The notes beneath the pieces are model-generated. The model searched no databases. It had not been told where the DNA came from and saw only the letters and a list, made by a program, of their open reading frames with translations. A DNA stretch of 64,000 nucleotides from Desmonostoc muscorum FACHB-395 (GTDB taxonomy: Bacteria > Cyanobacteriota > Cyanobacteriia > Cyanobacteriales > Nostocaceae), in NCBI RefSeq assembly GCF_014698035.1, contig NZ_JACJSF010000013.1, forward strand, positions 87,723 to 151,722. The letters are read 5' to 3'. The position numbers and the translations under genes were made by a program. Below are positions 1 to 6,774 of the stretch, one piece after another. How positions within the stretch are numbered: position 1 is the stretch's first letter; every line of letters starts with the position of its first letter.

Positions 1-2
1 AT

Positions 3-107
3 TTACAATTAGACAGCGACGGAATTTTTGGTAGAGCAAAAAATCCCCATCAGTCATCTTCTCAAGCTAGGCAAGCACCGATAGGATATCCTAAATTTAA
101 ACTATAA
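3..107 (+). CDS. 3' end of an upstream gene (partial, uncertain)
   Basis: Reading frame 3 is open from the left edge of the window to a TAA at 105-107 (34 codons). The residues are polar and end in a basic tail (...GYPKFKL), which would suit the C-terminus of a protein starting outside the window. An open run this short can occur by chance, no family is recognisable, and the call is tentative. The hybrid kinase gene begins 36 bp downstream on the same strand. Confidence 0.3.
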   Translation, partial: LQLDSDGIFGRAKNPHQSSSQARQAPIGYPKFKL

Positions 108-142
108 ATTACTTCCAAAAAACTGAGAAAATTTTATAAATT

Positions 143-1267
143 ATGTCTGTAGTTGAAAATAATAAAATTTATCGTATTCTCGCAGTTGATGACACTCGAG
201 ATAATCTTATTTTGGTTCAAGCGATTTTAGAAAGTGAGGGATATGAAATTGATTTGGCTTCAGATGGAATAAAGGCTTTGAGACAAGTTGAAAAATCTCC
301 ACCCGATCTGATTTTGTTAGATGTAATGATGCCGGGGATGGATGGTTATGAAGTCACGCGTCGGATTCGGAATAACCCAGCAATTAGTTATATTCCAATT
401 CTGCTGATTACTGCTTTTCATGAATCTAGCGTTGTCGAAGGTTTAGATGCTGGTGCTGACGATTTTATTCGTAAACCATTTGATACGGATGAACTACTGG
501 CAAGAGTGCGATCGCTATTACGTCTCAAGCACAGTCTGGACGAACAACAAAAAATGACCCGCCAACGGGAAGACTTTGTTTCCCGTCTGACTCATGATTT
601 GCGAACTCCTTTAGTAGCTGCCGATCGGATGTTGAGTTTGTTTGAAATGGAAACATTCTGCAAAATCTCGCCGGAAATGAAACAGGCGATCGCAGTTATG
701 ATTCGCAGTAACCAAAATTTGATGGACATGGTAAACACCCTCCTAGAAGTTTATCGCTTTGAGGCAGGTAAAAAAACGTTGAATTGGGAAGTATGCGATT
801 TACGTGAGATATCTGAAGAAGTTGTGAGCGAACTAAGCCCTCTAACTAATGAAAAAGGTTTGACCCTGACAACAGACACCAGTAAATTAGATCCATTGGA
901 TAAAAATGCTGGGGTTATTATGGGCGATCGCTTGGAACTACGCCGAGTGTTAAACAATTTGATCGCCAATGCCATCAAATTTACGGATACAGGAGGGATC
1001 ACAATCCGCATTTTTGAAACATCACCTCTTCCAGGAAATCAAGATTCGGTAACAATTGAGGTACAAGATACAGGATATGGAATTGCACCCGAAGATCAGG
1101 CAACAATTTTTGAGCGATTTCGCCAAGGCAAACATAAACGTTCAGGTAGTGGCTTAGGGCTACATTTATCCCACAGGATTGTAGAAGGGCACGCAGGAAC
1201 TATCCAGGTTGCTTCTGTAGTAGGTAAAGGTACTTTGTTTACTGTCCAACTACCCAAGAACATTTAA
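143..1267 (+). CDS. Response regulator-histidine kinase hybrid (REC-HisKA-HATPase)
   Basis: A cytoplasmic signalling protein with no membrane segment. Residues about 10-125 form a receiver domain with acidic pocket DD16-17, phospho-acceptor D60 in LLDVMMPGMDG and conserved K111. A HisKA dimerisation helix follows, with H151 in the LTHDLRTPL box, then a HATPase_c domain with N-box around 271-280, G1 box DTGYGI (309-314) and G2 box GSGLGL (335-340). All catalytic boxes are intact, so it should autophosphorylate. The N-terminal receiver presumably takes its input from another kinase. This order (receiver first, kinase last) is common in cyanobacterial phosphorelays. A single-domain receiver is encoded convergently 32 bp away and is a natural candidate partner. 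The input signal cannot be told from sequence. Confidence 0.9.
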   Translation: MSVVENNKIYRILAVDDTRDNLILVQAILESEGYEIDLASDGIKALRQVEKSPPDLILLDVMMPGMDGYEVTRRIRNNPAISYIPILLITAFHESSVVEGLDAGADDFIRKPFDTDELLARVRSLLRLKHSLDEQQKMTRQREDFVSRLTHDLRTPLVAADRMLSLFEMETFCKISPEMKQAIAVMIRSNQNLMDMVNTLLEVYRFEAGKKTLNWEVCDLREISEEVVSELSPLTNEKGLTLTTDTSKLDPLDKNAGVIMGDRLELRRVLNNLIANAIKFTDTGGITIRIFETSPLPGNQDSVTIEVQDTGYGIAPEDQATIFERFRQGKHKRSGSGLGLHLSHRIVEGHAGTIQVASVVGKGTLFTVQLPKNI

Positions 1268-1299
1268 CTTCTTCACGGGGACATTTTTCTGCTGGATTG

Positions 1300-1755
1300 C
1301 TAATCTTGACAAAGTTCAAAAGCTGAGTAAGGAGAGAATTTTCCTCCCAATACACGGCGAATTATAGCCTCTAAGTCCTCAATCATATAGGGTTTGCTGA
1401 TATAATCATCAAATCCTGCCTTGAGGATACGCTCTCGATCCTCCGTGGTAGCTAAAGCCGTGACTGCGATCGCTGGAATTTTGGAAGTTAAGGGTTCTTG
1501 CTTTAGATGACGCACAACATCGATACCGCTAAGACCTGGTAACAAAATATCCAACAAAATTAAGTCCGGTTGATATTCTTTAGCCACCAGCACTGTTGCA
1601 GAACAATCTGTTTGACAAATAAATCTACAACCCATTAACTCAAGAGCATAACTAATCAGCAAAAGACTATCATCATGGTCTTCCACTGCCAAAATCAAAG
1701 GCTGGTGAGAGTTTTGCTGCTTTTCATCACTCATGAATGAATGTGCCAAATACAT
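1300..1755 (-). CDS. Single-domain response regulator (receiver only)
   Basis: A 151-residue CheY-like receiver without output domain. The acidic pair ED26-27, phospho-acceptor D69 in LLDILLPGLSG, T98 in the AVTAL stretch and K121 in YISKPY are all present. A GGAG sequence five bases before the ATG at 1755 favours that start; an in-frame ATG at 1734 is an alternative. Lacking an output domain, it would act as a phosphate shuttle or through protein contacts. It is convergent with the hybrid kinase at 143-1267, which supports but does not prove a shared phosphorelay. Confidence 0.9.
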   Translation of the reverse strand: MYLAHSFMSDEKQQNSHQPLILAVEDHDDSLLLISYALELMGCRFICQTDCSATVLVAKEYQPDLILLDILLPGLSGIDVVRHLKQEPLTSKIPAIAVTALATTEDRERILKAGFDDYISKPYMIEDLEAIIRRVLGGKFSPYSAFELCQD

Positions 1756-2930
1756 CTCTTCTCCAGAAGATTTTATTAGGATTCCTCGTCTGTCTCTATT
1801 AGGGAGATACAGACGAAGCTTCGCGCGAACTTATGGAATAGTACTCGGTCAGAATTAGCTAATGTGTTTTACTTTTGCCTATTTGATGATTCTTAACCAC
1901 GCAAAAATTGCTGAGGTAAGAAAACCTCAAGCTGAGAGGTTTAGCGGATACTTTTCGATTATACGCAAAATTACAGAATATTTTCTTAATAAATTCACCA
2001 TAACTTTATATAAAAAGATCAGATGATGATTTAAAACAGTATCGGCTTGAACTATGTATGCTTGGAGATTTTAAAGATACTAAATAAACAAGTAATTCAA
2101 GTTATTAACTGTTAAATTTTGTACTGAAGTTTACGTGCTTAATCTAATTTAGACACACTCTTTATTAGTTGTACAGACACGATTGTTTAGGTTAAACCAA
2201 GAGATTATTTTTGATATATTCCTGAAAAGAAGTAGCTTTTCATCTTTTGTCCAAGGCTATCTACTACTTTAGTATAGCGCGATGTCTATGACAGGCTACA
2301 CCTATGCAGAAATTTGTTTCTAGATTATTTATTGAAGTTTAATGTCAATACGCTTGGGTTAAGGTTAAAAATTAAAACTGGCGTAGGTTGGCCCGTATTT
2401 CTCACAAAGTCTGATAGAAATCAGGTATAAAACTGCTAAAAGCTATATGTGACAAGCATTTGAGTAATTACAAAGTATAAACCACTACTAACATGTCAAT
2501 GCTAAAACATTGGGTTCAAAAATATAGAAAGTCGTAAACAAAATTATTTTATGATTGCTCAACCCAACAAATTAAGCTTGCTGCGCTACTACTGGTCTAT
2601 CGCATTAATTTTGCTAGGTTTATAGTGAGCGATTTATCGCTCAAATCAAGGACTAAAGTCCTTACTACGAACTTTTATAAACCTTCAGAATTAATGAGAC
2701 AGACCACTACTACTATTCTTCTTAACTGAAACGTATTCAGTTTAATACAACCAAAAGCTTGAGAATAATTTCATTTAAGCTTTGTTAAATTAGACCATTG
2801 ATGCCTATTAATTTTATCTACGATCAATTTTATTTTTAATCACATCTATTAAAATATTTATCTATCTAAAGGGGGTTGAAATAATTTCTATGTTATCAAT
2901 ATATATCAGTACCAGATTTTATAATTATTG
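1756..2930. other. Gene-free AT-rich stretch left of the small-RNA array
   Basis: No convincing reading frame is present. A short hairpin (TCGTCTGT at 1786-1793, ACAGACGA at 1809-1816) lies upstream of the receiver gene. Around 2275-2310 is a short dispersed-repeat-like GC patch, and at 2588-2714 is an inverted-repeat element listed separately. I see no tRNA-like fold or remnant gene in the rest. Confidence 0.5.
2588..2714. repeat. MITE-like inverted-repeat element, copy A
   Basis: The ends are imperfect inverted repeats (ACTACTGGTCTATCGCATTAA left, its near reverse complement ending TGAGACAGACCACTACT right). Inside lie two small palindromes, AGCGATTTATCGCT and AAGGACTAAAGTCCTT. A second copy in opposite orientation is at 34795-34916, where the palindromes read AGCACTTTAGTGCT and GAGGACTTTAGTCCTC. 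The stems are preserved although their bases differ. No transposase is present, so this looks like a non-autonomous element. Confidence 0.65.
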
Positions 2931-3038
2931 TACACATCCTAGAGGAAGATGACCAGAATTAAGAGTAGCTCTAAATTAATTTTGGTGTGTCGAATAACTG
3001 CTTTCAATGAAGGTTTAGCTGAGTGCTAAACCTTTTTT
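2931..3038 (+). ncRNA. Small-RNA-like tandem unit 1 with hairpin terminator
   Basis: The head ACACATCCTAGAGGAAGATG is followed by a conserved CTAAATTAATTTTG stretch. The unit ends in a 10-bp perfect hairpin (AAGGTTTAGC 3010-3019, GCTAAACCTT 3025-3034, loop TGAGT) running into six T residues. The same architecture recurs in the units at 3064, 3879, 4033 and 4164. If transcription starts just after the head, the RNA would be about 85-90 nt. No standard -35 box is evident. Function is unknown. Confidence 0.5.
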
Positions 3039-3063
3039 CATGCCTATCGTTAGAGTATGTCAA

Positions 3064-3165
3064 CACACTCTAGACAGATGAACTGAAATCAAAGTAATTA
3101 TAAATTAGCAAGGTATGGTAAACACTTGGTATATATAGGGCATGGCTAAAAGCCATGCCTTTTTT
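3064..3165 (+). ncRNA. Small-RNA-like tandem unit 2 with hairpin terminator
   Basis: The head CACACTCTAGACAGATGAACT matches the array consensus and starts about 132 bp after unit 1. The body carries TAAATTAG and CTTGGTATATATAG; the latter is shared with unit 5. It ends with a 9-bp hairpin GGCATGGCT (3139-3147) / AGCCATGCC (3151-3159), loop AAA, then six T residues. The stem has no sequence similarity to the unit 1 stem although it occupies the same place. Confidence 0.5.
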
Positions 3166-3530
3166 GTGACTGGCACTAACCAACTGAAACATACAGTTAA
3201 TGAGGCAAAAAATAGCCCATATATGCTATCGCGTATCCTCTCTAAGGCATCGGCGAGGATCTACAAGTTCTTCAACGGAGTACTCGCAAGATATTGCCCC
3301 TAGATTTCGTACTTGATGTATGAGTATTAATCAAAAGTTACTTTCAAAATATCCTCTAACTTCCTAATAATAATATATCCATATCATATTAAACATTGTT
3401 TAACATGATCCTAAAGAAATAGAAAAGCTCATCAAAATATGCCTATTGGTGTTATTAAATACTATATATCAATAGAACAAGCAACAAAAAACCATCAATA
3501 CCATATATAGATCAATATTCGTATCATTCT

Positions 3531-3629
3531 ATAGATAGTAGAAATAACTATTTTACAAAGTTATTATTCAGCCTGTTAATGCCTGAAAAACGTGTATGCA
3601 CCCTGGATATTCTTCCAGGGTCTTTTTTT
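3531..3629 (+). ncRNA. Diverged small-RNA-like unit 3
   Basis: A weak head match (ATTCTATAGATAG, compare GTCTATAGGAAG in unit 5) is followed after about 65 bases by an 8-bp hairpin ACCCTGGA (3600-3607) / TCCAGGGT (3614-3621) and a CTTTTTTT run. The CTAAATTAAT core is absent. The terminator is convincing; membership of the array family is uncertain. Confidence 0.3.
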
Positions 3630-3878
3630 GAAAAATTATAAGTAAAAGATAGACTTTCGTCAGATTAGAAGTAAATTGATGGGCGATATTTTTATACACT
3701 GGTTGAGCAGAAAAAATATAGAGGGGATATATCAGAATCTATCTTGGTGATTAGAGTCTTTAGCCTAATCCAGAAATCTTTAAACAGGATTAACTTTAGG
3801 TAGATTTTTTGTGTATTTTTTCAAAAAATTAGTTAAGATTTTTATCAAATTATGAAATACCAAATTTCTGAATATTTA

Positions 3879-3989
3879 TACACATCCTCTAGGATGATGA
3901 ACTGTAGTACAGAGTAGAACTAAATTAATTTTGTACGTTGTTAAGCACAGCAATTATTGAGGTTTGGTTCACAGCCAAACCTTTTTTTT
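3879..3989 (+). ncRNA. Small-RNA-like tandem unit 4 with hairpin terminator
   Basis: The head ACACATCCTCTAGGATGATG is near-identical to unit 1, with the central bases swapped to the reverse complement (CTCTAGG versus CTAGAGG). The CTAAATTAATTTTG core follows. The terminator hairpin is AGGTTTGG (3960-3967) / CCAAACCT (3975-3982) followed by a run of T. Predicted transcript length from the head's end is about 90 nt, the same as its siblings. Confidence 0.5.
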
Positions 3990-4032
3990 ACGAGTAACCA
4001 GGAAGTGTACTATCAGATTTCAGAATATTTGG

Positions 4033-4136
4033 ATACAGTCTATAGGAAGATGAACTAAAGTAAGAGTCAGTCTAAATTAATCTTGGTGTAGTAAATGCTT
4101 GGTATATATAGAGGCTTGGTTTAACCAAGCCTTTTA
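4033..4136 (+). ncRNA. Small-RNA-like tandem unit 5 with hairpin terminator
   Basis: The head ATACAGTCTATAGGAAGATG and core GTCAGTCTAAATTAATCT are identical or nearly so to unit 6, which starts 131 bp later. The body holds GCTTGGTATATATAG as in unit 2. The terminator hairpin is AGGCTTGG (4112-4119) / CCAAGCCT (4125-4132), loop TTTAA, then TTTTATT. This and unit 6 are the best-conserved adjacent pair and look like a recent duplication. Confidence 0.5.
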
Positions 4137-4163
4137 TTATGTACAAGTCTTCAAGAATTTTGG

Positions 4164-4270
4164 ATACAGTCTATAGGAAGATGAACTGCTAAAAAAGTCA
4201 GTCTAAATTAATCTGAAATGTCTACTTAAGCACTAAATCTATAGGTTTAGCACTGAGCTAAACCTATTTT
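4164..4270 (+). ncRNA. Small-RNA-like tandem unit 6 with hairpin terminator
   Basis: The head and core match unit 5 almost base for base, but the last 60 bases diverge. The terminator stem is an 11-bp perfect hairpin ATAGGTTTAGC (4241-4251) / GCTAAACCTAT (4257-4267), loop ACTGA, ending in TTTT. The inner part of this stem resembles unit 1 rather than unit 5, as if terminator modules have been exchanged between units. Confidence 0.5.
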
Positions 4271-4377
4271 CTGATCGAGTGAAGAGAAAGGAGCGATGCC
4301 GATAGCGTACCCCTGCGGAGGCAGGCTACGCTGGGCAGTTTCATACGAAAAAAGAAAAATACATAAAGTATTTATTA

Positions 4378-4462
4378 GACATCTCCAGAAATTAAATATG
4401 CGTTATCCAGAATCCTTGTAGAGACGTAGCACTGCTACGTCTCTACACTCATTTTCGGAGAA
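4378..4462. repeat. MITE-like hairpin element, copy A
   Basis: This element of about 85 bp starts GACATCTCCAGAAATTAA and ends TTTTCGGAGA. It contains a 13-bp perfect hairpin GTAGAGACGTAGC / GCTACGTCTCTAC (4418-4446, loop ACT). A second copy lies at 23328-23416, where the hairpin arms read GACGTTGC / GCAACGTC, so both arms changed together. It has no coding capacity. Confidence 0.7.
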
Positions 4463-4520
4463 GGGCTTTCTGGCTTATCCCAAGCGTATTGGGATAAAAC
4501 TAAAACTGGATCTAACTTGT

Positions 4521-4696
4521 GTGTACACCGTAGCATTGATGACACTGGGTAAATTCCATCTAATTAATTGCAAAATAAGCATCAAACCTATGCGTTAATT
4601 GCATTGGTACGGATTTATAATAGCTTCACAGATGCGATTCTAAATGTTAGGGAATAAAGATGGATACCCCTGGCGTTGACCAGGGGCTTTTTATTT
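4521..4696 (+). ncRNA. Possible degenerate unit 7 ending in a terminator
   Basis: TACACCGTAGCATTGATGACA followed by TCTAATTAATT loosely matches the head and core of unit 1. The end is a clear plus-strand terminator, CCCCTGG (4667-4673) / CCAGGGG (4680-4686), loop CGTTGA, then CTTTTTATTT. The unit is longer (about 175 bp) than the others. The terminator itself is solid: rtcB is on the minus strand and ends at 4702, so this hairpin must end some plus-strand transcript. Confidence 0.25.
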
Positions 4697-4701
4697 AGGG
4701 G

Positions 4702-6141
4702 CTACGCTTTAAACGTCAATACCGGACTCAATCGCGCCACAACGTCCACCATTTCTGCCTCAACCTGCACATCAATTACAGACTGAATCGGTTTATAGGC
4801 GGCTGGTGCTTCTTCAATGCGGCGTTCTTCACGCAAGGTAATGCAGTCTATCCCGGTTAATCCCAGTTCTGCCTCATTTTGAGATGCACCTCTGCGATTG
4901 AGGTCGAAGCGAGAACGAATTCTTCCCGCGCCGTGTGAGGCCGAATTACAAAAGGCTGGATTGCCTTTACCCACCATCAGATAAGAATAAGCACCCATTG
5001 AACCAGGGATAATCACTGGTTGCCCTGCATGGGCTGGACAAGCGCCCTTGCGTGTTACCCATCCTTTACCTTCCGGCAAGGTGATATTATGCGGCAAATC
5101 ATAAACTAGAGGTGCTTCCACATCTTTATATACTTCTCGCAAACGCAGACGTAGCAGTTCTGCTAATAGCAGGCGATTAATAAAAGCATAGTTAGCAGCA
5201 GTTGCCTCAGCTTGCAGGTAACTGGCGACTAATTCTGGGTGAGAATGGGTAGAGAGAGGAAAAATCTGAGAATCAGGGTACTTCAGACCTTTTTGCCAAG
5301 TCGCCTTAGCTTTATCTCGCCATATTCCCCCGATATACTTACCCACGTTTCGAGAACCAGAGTGAATCATAAAAGCCAGTTGTCCCTCGCGCACTCCCCA
5401 AGCGTGGGCAAGTGGGCGATTTTCGACTTTATCAACTCGCTGCACTTCTACAAAATGATTGCCGCCGCCAATGGTTGCCAGTCCGCCATCGCGTACCATT
5501 CCAGCATCGGTAACCAATTCTTCAGGTGCAAGTTTCCAGTCACCATCCATTGAACCACCTAAGAAGATGCGATCGCTCTCTTGAGCAAGTTGCTGCAAAT
5601 CTGATTTGATTACACTCCCCGTAGGCCGATCTAGCATGGCATCCAGCCAACCGGGAATTCCGTATTGAAATAGCGATCGCATTGCCTCAGCAGTCATTGT
5701 CACATCACGCGTACCAAAGAAGTAATCCCCCTTCATTTTTTCGACGAATTGGTCGCGCTTTGCCATGAATTCGTCGATTGTCAAATCAACAACGTGCAGG
5801 CGCATTCCACAATTGATGTCAGAATCGATAGCGCCAGGGATAACCTGACCCACTGTTTCGACAATTGAACCAATGGCAACACCCGCATCACCTGGGTGAA
5901 AGTCAGGGGTAGCACAGGCACGGCAAACGCATCCACCAGATGGATGGCGGACGCTTGCCAAATTCGCTAGCTGCTTCAGTGCCTTAGCTTCTACGGGGAA
6001 GCCTTCTGGCAGTAGCACTTCTGCTACAGGGGCATCAAGAGAATTGAGTAAACGGACAGAATAAGTGCGATTATCGTAAGTTACATCCAAACCCTGCCGC
6101 TCTAAAGCACGCAGGAGACGTTTTAAATTTTTTGGCTGCAT
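4702..6141 (-). CDS. rtcB: RtcB-family RNA ligase
   Basis: RtcB joins RNA ends carrying 2',3'-cyclic phosphate or 3'-phosphate to 5'-hydroxyl ends using GTP and Mn2+. The 479-residue protein has the family blocks: HPGD (H82), DINCGMR with metal ligand C111, GGGNHF (H229), MIHSGSRNVG (H260), PGSMGAYSY (380-386) and SHGAGR with the presumed guanylylated H403. All expected metal ligands are present, so the enzyme should be active. In bacteria this enzyme is used for RNA repair. There is no adjacent rtcA or archease. It stands alone, transcribed away from the copper module, with its 3' end abutting a plus-strand terminator. Confidence 0.9.
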   Translation of the reverse strand: MQPKNLKRLLRALERQGLDVTYDNRTYSVRLLNSLDAPVAEVLLPEGFPVEAKALKQLANLASVRHPSGGCVCRACATPDFHPGDAGVAIGSIVETVGQVIPGAIDSDINCGMRLHVVDLTIDEFMAKRDQFVEKMKGDYFFGTRDVTMTAEAMRSLFQYGIPGWLDAMLDRPTGSVIKSDLQQLAQESDRIFLGGSMDGDWKLAPEELVTDAGMVRDGGLATIGGGNHFVEVQRVDKVENRPLAHAWGVREGQLAFMIHSGSRNVGKYIGGIWRDKAKATWQKGLKYPDSQIFPLSTHSHPELVASYLQAEATAANYAFINRLLLAELLRLRLREVYKDVEAPLVYDLPHNITLPEGKGWVTRKGACPAHAGQPVIIPGSMGAYSYLMVGKGNPAFCNSASHGAGRIRSRFDLNRRGASQNEAELGLTGIDCITLREERRIEEAPAAYKPIQSVIDVQVEAEMVDVVARLSPVLTFKA

Positions 6142-6395
6142 GAAAACTCCAAATTGAGCCTTAAAAAAGACTCTTGGTTGTGAAGAGAGTAGGAGACTTG
6201 GGTTCAGCAGCCGCGTCTCAAGTGGTGCGGAGGGTTATTTCCCCAGAATTGTGGGGAAAACAACAGGTTATATAGCTTTGATAACACACACTTGCATTGG
6301 AAAACAAGTGTTTTGTAGTATTTTGTATTCTTTGCATTTTATATACTACATCTGTAAAGAAAATTGAACTTTAGCTAAAAACTTTTAAAATTCTC

Positions 6396-6427
6396 TAGAC
6401 TCTCCAGCCGGCTAGAGAGTCTAGTAT
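6396..6427 (+). promoter_or_regulatory. MerR-type metal-responsive promoter/operator
   Basis: A 22-bp dyad ACTCTC...GAGAGT (6399-6420) sits between TAGACT (6396-6401) and TAGTAT (6422-6427), a 20-bp spacer. MerR-family activators (CueR, ZntR, CadR types) bind ACTCT/AGAGT-like dyads lying inside overlong 19-20 bp spacers. The site is 104 bp before the copper chaperone start and faces the chaperone and ATPase genes. The match in geometry and half-site is seen directly; the regulator and the metal are inference. No merR-like gene is in the window. Confidence 0.6.
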
Positions 6428-6530
6428 GAATTCAAGGGGACTCTCAACCAGAAATTTCTGATTGTTGACGGTTATCCTTCAGTCATCCAACTTGGTTTGG
6501 CTAGGTTGTTTATTTTTATCCCGTAAATCT

Positions 6531-6725
6531 ATGACTCTCCAACTCACAGTTCCCAATATGTCTTGTTCTGTTTGTGCAAGCACCATCACCAAAACACTTC
6601 AAGCAGTCGATGCCAATGCAAGCGTTCAGGCTGATCCAACAACCAAGCTTGTCAGTGTAGAAACTCAAGCATCAGAAACAGAAATTAAGGAAGCGTTGGC
6701 TGCTGCTGGCTATCCAGTTGCTTAA
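6531..6725 (+). CDS. atx1: Copper chaperone, Atx1-type heavy-metal-associated domain
   Basis: A 64-residue protein made of one HMA domain, starting MTLQLTVPNM. The Cu(I)-binding pair is C12 and C15 in the MSCSVC loop. The sequence closely follows the pattern of Synechocystis ScAtx1 (MTIQLTVP start, conserved length), a soluble chaperone that passes Cu(I) to the CtaA and PacS ATPases for supply to plastocyanin and cytochrome oxidase. The frame is open upstream to 6462, but the HMA fold begins at the ATG at 6531. It is 49 bp upstream of the ATPase gene on the same strand, so the two are probably co-transcribed from the MerR-type promoter at 6396-6427. Confidence 0.88.
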   Translation: MTLQLTVPNMSCSVCASTITKTLQAVDANASVQADPTTKLVSVETQASETEIKEALAAAGYPVA

Positions 6726-6774
6726 TCTTTAAAGATCCTCCCACATCAATCACAGGGGTTCGGTTCATCTAGTT

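Noticed and set aside
4047..4056. Conserved ATGAAC mini-frames (two to six codons) in the array heads
   Set aside because: The AGGAAG directly abuts the ATG, which is too close for a ribosome site, and the codons after AAC are not conserved.
2931..4270. CRISPR array
   Set aside because: The units are about 105 bp with only their heads conserved, spacing varies from 131 to more than 700 bp, and each ends in a terminator. There are no short identical repeats with equal spacers and no cas genes.
2931..4270. Definite identification of the array as NsiR1
   Set aside because: hetF is not in the window and I cannot compare with the published sequence from memory, so it is given only as a precedent.
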